A program made the translations under genes and the position numbers. From the NCBI GenBank assembly GCA_013112575.1, contig JABFGG010000005.1:85497-149496 (forward strand): DNA of 64,000 bases. Reading direction: 5' to 3'. Below, one piece after another: positions 50,213 through 58,450 of the stretch (positions are counted from its first letter, which is position 1; the number at the start of each line of letters is the position of its first letter). The DNA is from Chloroflexota bacterium. Its GTDB lineage: Bacteria; Chloroflexota; Anaerolineae; Anaerolineales; UBA11579. The notes under the pieces are model-generated. The model made no database searches. It saw only the letters and a list, made by a program, of their open reading frames with translations, and had not been told where the DNA came from.

Positions 50213-50883
50213 CTAAAACAAAAAGTAAAACAAATCCACTTATATACTTTGTCGGGCATTCAATAACCATCTGGGCACAATTGATATTCAACCCAACTGT
50301 TGAGAGTTATCGCCGTATTGGTAAGGATGCTATTACTGAGGACTCAAAGCGAACCAATCGCTGGGCCTATGGGTGGATAATCTTTGTTTCAGTCCTTACC
50401 TTATGTTTGTACCTGTGGATTGCATATAACAATTCTCCTGAACGGCTATGGATAGAAACGTTCTTGTCCATTATTAGCTTTTCTCTTCTGATCGGTCTAT
50501 TTACCGTTTACGTTGGCGCAACCCAATTTTTCGCTAATCGCTGGTTAGGCGGCAAAGGGACTTTCACAAAAACCCTGTTTGTATTCTCTGGTTTCACATC
50601 CGCAATACTAATTCTTTCCTTGATTGCTAGTGCAATAATGTTTCTAATAAATGATTTCCTTATCGCAAATCTATCTCTCAGGGATTATCAGGCATTAAAT
50701 AGGGCCATAAGTTCAGTAACAATCACACTAGTGCTTATTCTGAATATCCAGGCAGTACGTGCTGTCCAGCGCGTTTCATTTTTCCGGGCAGTAATAATTA
50801 TCCTTCTTTCTTTAGTCACACTTGTAATTCTTGGTTTTGTTCTTCTGCCCTTAATATTTGGTGGCATCGAAAATTTCCTATAA
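50209..50883 (+). CDS. Yip1-like integral membrane protein
   Basis: The 224-residue protein has five hydrophobic segments after a charged N-terminus (WAQLIFNPTVESYRRIGKDA). The segment FFANRWLGGKGTFTKTLFVFSGFTSA matches the Yip1 domain pattern (GGxGxfxxxlxvxxys). AAAGGGAG precedes the ATG. The sequence is visibly AT-richer than its neighbours, which may hint at a different origin. The 4-base overlap with the small Cys protein suggests a joint function. The role of bacterial Yip1-domain proteins is unclear. Confidence 0.7.
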   Translation: MTKTKSKTNPLIYFVGHSITIWAQLIFNPTVESYRRIGKDAITEDSKRTNRWAYGWIIFVSVLTLCLYLWIAYNNSPERLWIETFLSIISFSLLIGLFTVYVGATQFFANRWLGGKGTFTKTLFVFSGFTSAILILSLIASAIMFLINDFLIANLSLRDYQALNRAISSVTITLVLILNIQAVRAVQRVSFFRAVIIILLSLVTLVILGFVLLPLIFGGIENFL

Positions 50884-50904
50884 CAAGTCTTCGGAGCATC
50901 TATC

Positions 50905-51375
50905 ATGACCCAAACCCTTATCCCCATTCAAGACCAATATATGGACGTGCGCGCCACCTGCTTCGGCTGTGGGCGGCTCAATAAGGATGGCCTGCAGATC
51001 AAAAGCTACTGGGATGGAAAAGAACTTGTGGCGCAATATACGCCTGCCGACCACCACATTGGCCACCCCGGCTACATGAATGGTGGCATTATCGCCACAC
51101 TGATCGATTGCCACTCGGTTGGCTTGGCGATGGCTGAAGCGCATAATGCCGAAGAGCGAGAGATCGGCTCAGCCCCGCTGATCACCTACGTGACCGGCAC
51201 GCTCAAGGTCAGTTACCACAAACCCACCCCTGTCACCAAAGGGCCTGTAGAGCTACGTGCTCACATGGTCAACAAAAAAGGCCGCAAGACCTGGGTGGCA
51301 TGTTCGCTGTTTGCGGATGGTATTGAAACCGTTAAAGGGGAAGTACTGGCCGTGCGCATCGAGGATATCCCTTAA
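50905..51375 (+). CDS. Hotdog-fold thioesterase, PaaI family
   Basis: The 156-residue protein shows an N-terminal CFGCGRLNKDGLQIKSYWDG motif, common in a PaaI-like subgroup. The hotdog helix region HIGHPGYMNGGIIATLIDCHS holds the catalytic Asp, and TGTLKVSYHKPTPV with KVEL-type strands follows. Such enzymes hydrolyse acyl-CoA thioesters. CGGAGC precedes the ATG. It faces the convergent envelope-stress-like gene, with a structured 119-base gap between. Confidence 0.88.
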   Translation: MTQTLIPIQDQYMDVRATCFGCGRLNKDGLQIKSYWDGKELVAQYTPADHHIGHPGYMNGGIIATLIDCHSVGLAMAEAHNAEEREIGSAPLITYVTGTLKVSYHKPTPVTKGPVELRAHMVNKKGRKTWVACSLFADGIETVKGEVLAVRIEDIP

Positions 51376-51379
51376 AAAG

Positions 51380-51487
51380 GACAAGCTCCTGGGAGGAGGT
51401 CCAGGAGCTTGTCATGCACAAGGAGGAGATGTGCGCTTATAGAACTTAGACAATTGATTCTCTAAGTTTCTTACCACGCACACCTCC
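51380..51487 (+). ncRNA. Candidate structured RNA with GGAGG-bearing hairpin loops
   Basis: Between two convergent genes lie three hairpins in a row. H1 is a 13-pair stem (51380-51392 with 51401-51413) with loop GAGGAGGT. H2 is GCACA/TGTGC (51416-51420 with 51430-51434) with loop AGGAGGAGA. H3 is an 8-pair stem (51443-51450 with 51461-51468). CACCTCC at 51481-51487 can pair with GGAGGT of loop 1. As an alternative to H2, TGTGCG (51430-51435) with CGCACA (51477-51482) plus GGAGG (51422-51426) with CCTCC (51483-51487) would enclose H3. There is no T-run, so it is not a plain terminator. Strand and expression are unproven. Confidence 0.4.
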
Positions 51488-51494
51488 CGGCGCA

Positions 51495-52559
51495 TCAGCG
51501 GATACGCAACACCCCAGATCCCACGTCAATTTGAATGCTGAGTTGCATCTCAGCCTCGTCGAAGTTATCGCTCTGCCAACGGTTGTTGCCGACGCTATCA
51601 AAGCCGCCCGGCACGCTCACTGAACCCGAGCCAACACTGCCACGAATCTCTACACCTACCCCATCCGGCACATCCAGCGTGACAATGCCGGAGCCCAAGT
51701 CAACTTCAATCGTGCCATTGACCCCATCTGCCAGCACAATGCTCACGCGCCCCGAGCCTACGTCCACACCGAGGTCAACAGCCGCATCCTGAGCGATATC
51801 GACATCCACTAAGCCGGAACCACTGTCTAGTGAAATTGGATACGTACCAGAAGGTAGATGTACGTCAATGCTGCCTGAACCATTATCGATCCGGACATCT
51901 GTGAGCTGCAATTCGCTCAGGTCAAAGTTGCCGATGCCTGAGCCGCTATCAACGACCAGATCCATAGGCACGTTTGGGCTTAGGCCCACGTCGGCTTTAA
52001 CTTCCAGGTCTTCCCAGAAGTTAAAGAAACTTATGCCCGGCAGTTCATCCAAGCGCAACTCAACCGTTCTACGGTCGCCACCGCTAGCGCTCAAACTGGC
52101 TGTCCCATTGTGGGTCAGGGTTGCCGCCAACAGATTCGTCGAATCATTCAAGGCAACTACATTGGCGTCCCCATAATCCAGGTCCAGACGGACAGATGCT
52201 TCGCCGGCACCATCCAATGCCTCTACAAATTCTTCGGTAATCAGGTCAGTGCTGGGAGCCAAGTTCAATTGCGGCGCAAAAACCAGCACCGCTATGGCCC
52301 CGCCGGCCAGCAACACAGAAAGAATGGTACCTACCCAGGGGAAACTACGCCCAAATAGAATCTGTGCCCCGGCCGCGATCAGCAGCAAAGGCCATATGCG
52401 CAATAAAGCTACCAGGTTAACAGGTGCAATAATTCCTAGGTTTGCCAATAATAGAATAACGCCAACACCAATCAGTAAGATCGGCCAGAATAATGAGCGC
52501 CCTTCTCTGCTTGGCCCTTCGCTACGCGGGCCTTCGTTCTTAAATTCTTGTTCGTCCAT
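51495..52559 (-). CDS. Membrane protein with DUF5668/LiaF-like segments and GSG beta-solenoid
   Basis: The 354-residue protein has a charged start and hydrophobic segments LFWPILLIGVGVILLLANLG, NLVALLRIWPLLLIAAGAQI and VGTILSVLLAGGAIAVLVFA, typical of LiaF/DUF5668 proteins. A long extracytoplasmic part follows with regular GSG turns every 18-22 residues (VDSGSGIGNFDL, IDNGSGSIDVHL, LDSGSGLVDVDI, VDVGSGRVSIVL, VDLGSGIVTLDV, GSVGSGSVSVPG), expected to build a beta-solenoid of the DUF4097 type. The family is linked to cell-envelope stress sensing. It is transcribed divergently from the membrane genes at 52661. Confidence 0.85.
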   Translation of the reverse strand: MDEQEFKNEGPRSEGPSREGRSLFWPILLIGVGVILLLANLGIIAPVNLVALLRIWPLLLIAAGAQILFGRSFPWVGTILSVLLAGGAIAVLVFAPQLNLAPSTDLITEEFVEALDGAGEASVRLDLDYGDANVVALNDSTNLLAATLTHNGTASLSASGGDRRTVELRLDELPGISFFNFWEDLEVKADVGLSPNVPMDLVVDSGSGIGNFDLSELQLTDVRIDNGSGSIDVHLPSGTYPISLDSGSGLVDVDIAQDAAVDLGVDVGSGRVSIVLADGVNGTIEVDLGSGIVTLDVPDGVGVEIRGSVGSGSVSVPGGFDSVGNNRWQSDNFDEAEMQLSIQIDVGSGVLRIR

Positions 52560-52660
52560 TTAACGACCTCCAGATGCTTCTACTGTAATTATACGAAGCA
52601 CGTGGCTCAGGGTTGCGCCAGAATAACGGTAAAATACACTCACCAATCAGGAGTTGGCCC

Positions 52661-53263
52661 ATGAACAGAAGTATGCAAATCTCAATTCCCATGCTCATTG
52701 GTGTTATTGCCGCTCTGCTCTTATTGCTGGCAGGCGTTCTCAACAGCGGCTATGTAGACATTATTCCTCTGGATAATTATCCTCTCCTGGACCTAGTCGG
52801 GCTCATCCTGGTTGGGCTGATCTTTGTTGCTTTCCGCAATGGTCCCAAACTGAGTAAAGAAGATGGGGATTGGCGGCGTTTCATTCCTGCAACTCCCTGG
52901 GGTATGTTCTCCATCGGAGCCTTTTTGGGGATGGGAGCGGTAGGATTAGTCCCCATGTTCGTAGAAACCAATGTTGCCTCGCAAACCGTGGTCGGTACCT
53001 GGCTTTATCCCGACGAGATCGCAGGTACCATAGTCGGTACAGTCCTGGGTATTACTATCGCCCTGCTGATCGACTCACGATTAGCAGCCGGTTTCCTATT
53101 TGGTTTTGCTATTGGGATGCCCAGCGGCCTACTCATCACCAACCCGCGCATCCACGACCTCTTCTGGACCTATGGTGGCTTTATGGCTTATTTTGGTATC
53201 TTGGGTCTGGTGCACTGGTACGTGATGCCATCCTTACTCTCGGGCATACGTAGATCGGACTGA
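52661..53263 (+). CDS. Multi-pass membrane protein of unknown function
   Basis: ATG 52661 has AGGAG 7 bases upstream; an open frame upstream to 52613 is not needed. The 200-residue product has five to six hydrophobic segments (IPMLIGVIAALLLLLAGVL, LLDLVGLILVGLIFVAF, MFSIGAFLGMGAVGLVPMF, TIVGTVLGITIALLIDS, AAGFLFGFAIGMPSGLLI and FMAYFGILGLVHWYVMP). No family is recognised. It shares a transcript with the next gene, one base apart. Confidence 0.7.
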   Translation: MNRSMQISIPMLIGVIAALLLLLAGVLNSGYVDIIPLDNYPLLDLVGLILVGLIFVAFRNGPKLSKEDGDWRRFIPATPWGMFSIGAFLGMGAVGLVPMFVETNVASQTVVGTWLYPDEIAGTIVGTVLGITIALLIDSRLAAGFLFGFAIGMPSGLLITNPRIHDLFWTYGGFMAYFGILGLVHWYVMPSLLSGIRRSD

Positions 53264-53264
53264 C

Positions 53265-53792
53265 ATGCGTATTCAATATCGCCGCACATTCTCCCAATTC
53301 ATCGACACCTATCTCTCCACCTATTACGGCCAAAACGCATTAGTGCGCATTTTAGGTGGGCCGACACTGATCGTAGCTGGCGGCATTATGCTAGTTTTCA
53401 GCGGCCGAGAAGAATACGGCTGGCTGCTGCGCGGCGCCCTGATCCTTGTTGGGGGCATCATTCTGGTGCGCGGGCTTATGATCATGTTGCGTCCCCTACT
53501 CAATGTCTTCCTGGTGTGGCTGCGCCGCGATGAGTTTCTAGGAGAAGAGAATGCCAAAACCACCATCGAACTTCACGAAGATCGCGTAACCGTGAGCGAT
53601 GCAGATGGCGATATTGAAATGCCTTTAGAGAATATCCTGACGGTCAGCCACCGTACAGACGGCGCCTGGATCGTCACAAATAGTGACAATATCATTTATG
53701 TGCCCCGCGAAGATCTATTGGAAGGCGACCACGACAAATTTGTAGAGGCACTTGAAATAGCCATCACCCCCGACGAGGAAGAAGAACACTAG
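53265..53792 (+). CDS. Two-helix membrane protein with YcxB-like C-terminal domain
   Basis: The 175-residue protein has two hydrophobic segments (GGPTLIVAGGIMLVFSG, WLLRGALILVGGIILVRGLMIML) and a C-terminal cytosolic domain of about 80 residues. That domain, RRDEFLGEENAKTTIELHEDRVTVSDADGDIEMPLENILTV ... IIYVPREDLLEGD, has the PH-like pattern of YcxB family proteins (the W/I strand and the final I/P strand). The stop is followed by a very acidic tail (TPDEEEEH). It is coupled to the preceding membrane gene. Function is unknown. Confidence 0.75.
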   Translation: MRIQYRRTFSQFIDTYLSTYYGQNALVRILGGPTLIVAGGIMLVFSGREEYGWLLRGALILVGGIILVRGLMIMLRPLLNVFLVWLRRDEFLGEENAKTTIELHEDRVTVSDADGDIEMPLENILTVSHRTDGAWIVTNSDNIIYVPREDLLEGDHDKFVEALEIAITPDEEEEH

Positions 53793-53825
53793 CTAAGACT
53801 CTTTGAGTTAGGATCTACCTGGCAA

Positions 53826-54632
53826 TTAATCCTTGCTGACCATCCCAAACTGTACCTGTCGTTCAAGCAAATATTCCCAATCAGCATTCACATCCACATC
53901 ATAGGCGATCTCTGGATGCGGTGACATTAGAATACGCCCGACAATGCCCAACTTGTATACCACCCTGTCGACTGCTTCTTGCAAAGTGAAGCGCCTGAAA
54001 AGCATGCCCAGCAAATTGCTATAACCGAACAAGGCCGCCTGCCGCCAGATCGATTTGCGGGTAGCTTCCAGGCTTTGCCAGAATTTCATATCAATTTCCA
54101 GAGTACGCGCCGTAACCACACCCATGGCCGCTCCTGTCACTTCTGTGTCTTTAAAGGCCACGTAGCCACGCTCCATCTCCGGGAAATGGGCTTCCATCGA
54201 TTTACGCGTCACCAGCGGATAGTAGATGTCCGCCGTGTCAACCAGGCATTTTGTAATAATCCAATCCAGCATATGTGCCTGGATTAGCGGCAGGTCGGAA
54301 GAACACAAGAAATAATGTTTAGTGCTTGGGTTGGTTTGTTGAATGAACCGCATGCCCCCTAACAAATTATCCATCATGCTGCCCTGATGAGGCACGAAAG
54401 CTAAAGGTTTTTCCGCCCGCAATTCCAGACCGAGTTCAGGCCCCACGATCACAATGCGCTTAATGTGTTCTGAAGCATCCAGCGCGCTCAAGCTACGCTG
54501 TACCAGGCTTGTTCCGGTCAGTTTTAGGCTTGCTTTGGGATGGCCCTGTGAGTATTGGTAGAGCGGTTTCCCAGGTTTGGGAACACCGCCTGTCAGCAAT
54601 ATGGCTTCCACAGTGGGTAGAGGATAGCACAA
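53826..54632 (-). CDS. MobA-like NTP transferase domain protein
   Basis: The 268-residue protein resembles nucleotidyltransferases of the MobA/GT-A fold: VEAILLTGGVPKPGKPLYQYSQGHPKASLKLTG (nucleotide-binding glycine loop and a Lys for the phosphates), IKRIVIVGPE, GSMMDNLLGGMRFIQ, YFLCSSDLPLIQAHMLDWI with the metal Asp, and a DVDVNADWEYLL C-terminal element. The start codon is uncertain: TTG 54632 or GTG 54611, both without a strong ribosome site. It may activate a sugar or cofactor phosphate. It is divergent from nothing nearby and is followed by a short gap to the YcxB-like gene. Confidence 0.8.
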   Translation of the reverse strand: MCYPLPTVEAILLTGGVPKPGKPLYQYSQGHPKASLKLTGTSLVQRSLSALDASEHIKRIVIVGPELGLELRAEKPLAFVPHQGSMMDNLLGGMRFIQQTNPSTKHYFLCSSDLPLIQAHMLDWIITKCLVDTADIYYPLVTRKSMEAHFPEMERGYVAFKDTEVTGAAMGVVTARTLEIDMKFWQSLEATRKSIWRQAALFGYSNLLGMLFRRFTLQEAVDRVVYKLGIVGRILMSPHPEIAYDVDVNADWEYLLERQVQFGMVSKD

Positions 54633-54671
54633 GAAGAGTACTCAAGGAATAACTTTCTTGTTAGGAATACA

Positions 54672-54699
54672 AAAAAGCTCCTCTTTCGAGGAGCTTTTT
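54672..54699 (-). terminator. Rho-independent terminator of the KorAB operon
   Basis: A 12-pair stem (54672-54683 with 54688-54699), loop TTTC, with A6 and T5 arms, lies 33 bases beyond the stop of the beta-subunit gene. Confidence 0.92.
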
Positions 54700-54731
54700 G
54701 ACATTTTTGTAAACAGTGTTTGTGGTCAGGC

Positions 54732-55754
54732 TTAGAACATCATCGCATTGACCGCATCAATGGCTTCTTTCTTAGGCCGCAGGTGTTCCTGGCCCAGACG
54801 ATTGAGCGGTTCATCCTGTGAAAGACCGTGCATGTCCAGCAGGGAATCCGGTTCTGTATTAATGTAGATCAAGCCCGTCATCAAGACATCCTCTTCATAG
54901 GACTGCTGGATCATGTCCATTGCGTTCTTGCGATTGGTCGGGTCATAATCCTCATCCAGCTTCTTGAGGATAATTGAAGAACCATCGTGCATGGTCACTC
55001 GGCGGGTCTCACCTTCCACCATCTCAACTTCGATTTCCTCTTCAAAGGGGACGAAGGAGAAGTCGTGCAAAGGATCTTGATGCTCTTTGGCCCAGCCATA
55101 GGAATGGCGGGCGTCGTCGGCATTGTTGAAGGTCACACAGGGGGAAATGATATCCAGGATGGCCAGGCCGTCATGACTCAAGGCGGCCTTGATCAACTCG
55201 CGCACCTGGGTTGCATCGCCAGCAAAGGAGCGAGCTACAAAAGTCGCCTGGGATACCAGCGCTTCCATGATGACATCGACAGGCATGTAGGGGTTGGCAC
55301 CCTGATACTTGAGGGTCAGCCCCTGCTCTGCTGTGGCCGAGAACTGACCTTTGGTCAGACCATAAACACCGTTGTTCTCGATGATGTACACCATAGGCGC
55401 ATTGCGCCGCAGGATGTGCTTGAACTGCCCGATACCGATATTGGTCGAGTCGCCATCACCGCTGACAGCCACAGCCTTGAGGCGGGCATCGCCAAACAGC
55501 GCTCCCGTTGCCACGGAGGGCATACGGCCATGCAAGCTGTTGAAACCAAAACTGCGCCCGAGGAAATAAGTGGGGCTTTTGCTGGAGCAACCGATGCCAC
55601 TGAACTTGATCACGTCTTCCGGGATCAGGCTCAGGTCATAGGCCGCCTGAATGATCTGGTTGGAGATCGAGTTATGTCCGCAGCCTGCGCACAGGGTTGT
55701 TGGCGCACCGCGATATTCGTTCTTTTCTAAACCAACTGCATTTACTTTTGCCAT
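54732..55754 (-). CDS. korB: 2-oxoacid:ferredoxin oxidoreductase, beta subunit (KorB type)
   Basis: The 340-residue subunit binds thiamine diphosphate. It has the CAGCGHNSISNQIIQAAY start with Cys and His conserved, GIGCSSKSPTYF, the TPP signature SGDGDSTNIGIGQFKHILRRN ... IIENNGVYGLTKGQFSAT, and the DIISPCVTFNN segment. Together with the alpha subunit it oxidises a 2-oxoacid such as 2-oxoglutarate or pyruvate to the acyl-CoA and reduces ferredoxin. It lies 2 bases after the alpha gene. The pair lacks a separate ferredoxin-like delta subunit, as is usual for KorAB. Confidence 0.92.
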   Translation of the reverse strand: MAKVNAVGLEKNEYRGAPTTLCAGCGHNSISNQIIQAAYDLSLIPEDVIKFSGIGCSSKSPTYFLGRSFGFNSLHGRMPSVATGALFGDARLKAVAVSGDGDSTNIGIGQFKHILRRNAPMVYIIENNGVYGLTKGQFSATAEQGLTLKYQGANPYMPVDVIMEALVSQATFVARSFAGDATQVRELIKAALSHDGLAILDIISPCVTFNNADDARHSYGWAKEHQDPLHDFSFVPFEEEIEVEMVEGETRRVTMHDGSSIILKKLDEDYDPTNRKNAMDMIQQSYEEDVLMTGLIYINTEPDSLLDMHGLSQDEPLNRLGQEHLRPKKEAIDAVNAMMF

Positions 55755-55756
55755 GG

Positions 55757-57586
55757 TTAGTTCTCCTCTGCCTGGATCGCTTCAGATGTCCAGCGAGCGT
55801 TTAGGGGCAGACCGTCATGTTTCGTAATCGACACCAGCTTGTTGACCATCTCTGGATAAGCCAGGCTCAACAATTGGTGCATCTGACCGTCACGGTTCAT
55901 TTCTACTACGTAAACTTTGTCATGCTTTTGGATAAATTCCTGCACCTCATCCCGGAAAGGATAGGAGCGCAAGCGCAAATAGTCGGCCTTGAGATCATCT
56001 TCTTCCAGCTTATCGCAGGCTTCCTCAATGGCCGGATGCGTGGAGCCATAGGCAATGATGCCGATTGTGGCTCCTTCCTTTTCAAAGATATCGCTTTCAG
56101 GCAGGTACTGGCGTGCTGTATCGTATTTTTTGATCAGGCGCTCCATGTTGTGTTCCCAATCATCCCCTCTTTCAGTGTAAGCCGCGTACTCATCGTGGCC
56201 CGTGCCGCGCGCAAACCAGGCACTCTTGGGATGCTTGTTGCCGGGCACGGTACGGTAAGGGATGCCGTCGCCATCCTTATCCAGGTAACGCCCATAGCGT
56301 CCTTCCCAATTCTCCAGATCTTGTTCCCACACGACCTTGCCGCGGTCCATATCTACATCAGGATACTCAAAGGGATCGGTCATCCACTGGTTCATACCCA
56401 GATCCAGGTCGGACATCACGAATACGGGAGCCTGTACACGCTCGGCAATATCAAAAGCTTTCCAGCCAAACTCGAAGCACTCTTGGGCACATGCAGGGAA
56501 CAACATGATGTTATGAGTATCACCATGTCCCAGGAAAGCCACCTGGGTGATGTCCCCCTGTGCTGTGCGGGTCGGCAAGCCCGTGGAGGGACCTACACGT
56601 TGTACGTCCCAGATCACTACCGGGGTTTCTGAGTAGTATGCCAATCCGGCAAACTCAGTCATCAGGCTGATGCCGGGTCCGGAGGTCGAGGTCATTGAAC
56701 GTAAACCAGCCCAGCCAGCACCCAGGGCCATACCAATAGCAGCCAACTCGTCTTCTGACTGTATGATGGCGTAGGTCTTGCCGCCTTCATACAAGTCATC
56801 ACGATATTTGCCAATATTGATAGTGAGGGCTTCCGCCACGCTGGATGCTGGAGTGATCGGATACCAGGAGGCGAACTGCACACCGCCAAAAATAGCGCCC
56901 AAAGCCGCTGCGGTATTACCGTCGGCCATGATCTTGCCTTCGGTGCCATCCATTGCTTCTACGTAATAAGGGTCTTGTTTTTCCAGGTTCTCTGCAGCCC
57001 ATTCGGCAGCCGCTTCGATCACACCCATATTCAAGGCGATCGGTTTTTCTTTTCCGCTGAAGTGGAAGTCCAACGCTCCTTTGATCTGTTCCATGTCGAT
57101 ACCGATCATATGGGCCAGCACGCCCACGTAAGCCATGTTGGCTACGTAGTCGCGCAAGGCTGCTGGAGCACCAGAATCCTTGGCCAGTTTTTTGGCCGGG
57201 AAAGTGTACACGGCGATGTCATCGCGATTGATCTCGAACTTGAGGTGGTCGCCATAATAGAAGGCACCACCCGGCACTACGCTTTCCAGGTCCTGTCCAA
57301 AGGTATCGGCGTTCATCGCCACGATGATCTCGTGGGTTTCACGTCGTGCCAGGTAACCATCTTTGCTTGCCCGGATGGTGTACCAGGTCGGCAGACCCTG
57401 GATATTGGAGGGGAACAGGTTCTTACCCGAAACGGGAATGCCCATCTTAAACATGGCCCGTAACAGCGTAAGATTGGAAGTTTGGGAGCCCGAGCCGTTC
57501 ATGGTTGCCACCGTCATCGAAAAGTCGTTGACGATGCGCTCACCAGAACTTTGGGCTTCCTCCTTGGTCATGGCTTGAACGGTCAT
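55757..57586 (-). CDS. korA: 2-oxoacid:ferredoxin oxidoreductase, fused gamma-alpha subunit (KorA type)
   Basis: The 609-residue subunit joins an N-terminal gamma domain (about 15-185; SGERIVNDFSMTVATMNGSGSQTSNLTLLRAMFKMG) to the alpha pyrophosphate-binding domains (about 205-600). The latter contain TPASSVAEALTINIGKYRD, IIQSEDELAAIGMALGAGWAGLRSMTSTSGPGISLMTE and VIWDVQRVGPSTGLPTRTAQGD. The fusion is typical of KorA. AAGGAG precedes the ATG. The GntR gene upstream on the same strand probably regulates it. The substrate may be 2-oxoglutarate or a branched 2-oxoacid; sequence alone does not settle this. Confidence 0.92.
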   Translation of the reverse strand: MTVQAMTKEEAQSSGERIVNDFSMTVATMNGSGSQTSNLTLLRAMFKMGIPVSGKNLFPSNIQGLPTWYTIRASKDGYLARRETHEIIVAMNADTFGQDLESVVPGGAFYYGDHLKFEINRDDIAVYTFPAKKLAKDSGAPAALRDYVANMAYVGVLAHMIGIDMEQIKGALDFHFSGKEKPIALNMGVIEAAAEWAAENLEKQDPYYVEAMDGTEGKIMADGNTAAALGAIFGGVQFASWYPITPASSVAEALTINIGKYRDDLYEGGKTYAIIQSEDELAAIGMALGAGWAGLRSMTSTSGPGISLMTEFAGLAYYSETPVVIWDVQRVGPSTGLPTRTAQGDITQVAFLGHGDTHNIMLFPACAQECFEFGWKAFDIAERVQAPVFVMSDLDLGMNQWMTDPFEYPDVDMDRGKVVWEQDLENWEGRYGRYLDKDGDGIPYRTVPGNKHPKSAWFARGTGHDEYAAYTERGDDWEHNMERLIKKYDTARQYLPESDIFEKEGATIGIIAYGSTHPAIEEACDKLEEDDLKADYLRLRSYPFRDEVQEFIQKHDKVYVVEMNRDGQMHQLLSLAYPEMVNKLVSITKHDGLPLNARWTSEAIQAEEN

Positions 57587-57619
57587 TGAATCTCCTTAGA
57601 GAAAATCGTTTTAATAAAT

Positions 57620-57647
57620 AACGGCATCAGCTTTTTATGATGCCGTT
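57620..57647 (-). terminator. Hairpin spanning the stop codon of the GntR gene
   Basis: AACGGCATCA (57647-57638 on the minus strand) and TGATGCCGTT (57629-57620) form a 10-pair stem with an A-rich loop around the stop codon and are followed by ATTTATTAAAA. It may weaken readthrough from the regulator gene into korA. Confidence 0.55.
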
Positions 57648-58319
57648 GCGTTCGTCTATAAAATGGAAGTGTTCCACGAGGGCTGCGTGGCCAGCGTCAA
57701 GATCACCTTTGATGATGCAGTCTACGAGTTTGTGGTGATAGCGCCACACCTTTTCCAGGTAGGCCAAGCCCTCATAGCGCGCCAGCCCCACGTCCTCGTA
57801 AGCGTCCCAATATGCTTCCAAGATGCCTAATACAAAGGGATTATTGAGGTGGCGGAAAATGGTCAGGTGCAATTCGCGGTGTTCGGGATGTGGGAGTTGA
57901 ATCTGTTGTGCTTTCAGTTTTTTGTCTGCACTTGCCAGTAAATCCTGCAGATGCTGCTTGTCTTCATCCGTCAATAATGCGACTGCCTCATGCCAGTAAG
58001 CCGCCTCAACGTGCTGGCGCAGGTCGGCATAGGCATCGAAGCGCGCCTCTTTGCGGGCAATGGCATAAGACAGACTTTCATAAACTGCGGGAGCAAAAGT
58101 GTAAGGTAAACGACGGATGCCTGTGCGTGGACGAACCTCTACAAAGCCGAGCGTGCGCGCGACTTCAAGCTGTTCACGTAAACTGGATATGCTGACCCCC
58201 ACCTCAGCGCTCAATTCATTTAAAGATGGCAACCGCGCCGCGTCCCCATTGCCATCATTGGCATACTGCTCATCTGCCAGATAATCTAAGAATACAAAAT
58301 TTTCTTTACGTCTCACCAT
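57627..58319 (-). CDS. GntR/FadR family transcriptional regulator
   Basis: The 230-residue protein has an N-terminal winged helix-turn-helix (LPSLNELSAEVGVSISSLREQLEVARTLGFVEVRPRTGI) and a C-terminal FCD domain (about 85-225). The FCD metal-site residues are visible in EHRELHLTIFRHLNNPFVLGILEAYWD and YHHKLVDCIIKGDLDAGHAALVEHFHF. FCD regulators bind organic acids. It is directly upstream of korAB on the same strand and probably senses a 2-oxoacid or related acid. Repeated CTATTAAT elements and a CCTATTAATAGG palindrome occur in its upstream region. Confidence 0.9.
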   Translation of the reverse strand: MVRRKENFVFLDYLADEQYANDGNGDAARLPSLNELSAEVGVSISSLREQLEVARTLGFVEVRPRTGIRRLPYTFAPAVYESLSYAIARKEARFDAYADLRQHVEAAYWHEAVALLTDEDKQHLQDLLASADKKLKAQQIQLPHPEHRELHLTIFRHLNNPFVLGILEAYWDAYEDVGLARYEGLAYLEKVWRYHHKLVDCIIKGDLDAGHAALVEHFHFIDERNGIIKS

Positions 58320-58337
58320 ATCTTTCTATCCAACCAC

Positions 58338-58371
58338 CCTATTAATAGGATGATTAGGATTAATAGTATTT
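58338..58371. promoter_or_regulatory. Candidate operator upstream of the GntR gene
   Basis: A perfect 12-base palindrome CCTATTAATAGG (58338-58349) is followed by ATTAGGATTAATAG, so that TTAATAG occurs twice, 18 bases apart. FadR-type proteins bind short palindromes. It lies 20-50 bases upstream of the regulator start. Confidence 0.45.
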
Positions 58372-58450
58372 TACCGCATTCTAATCCCCAGTCAATACTC
58401 AAATGGTTAAAATTCGCTAACAGTTTAGGAAATAAAGGTTGGGCAACATA

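Noticed and set aside
55817..56632. A 271-residue open frame opposite korA
   Set aside because: The minus-strand korA sequence is fully conserved, and the plus-strand frame shows no domain or start signal.
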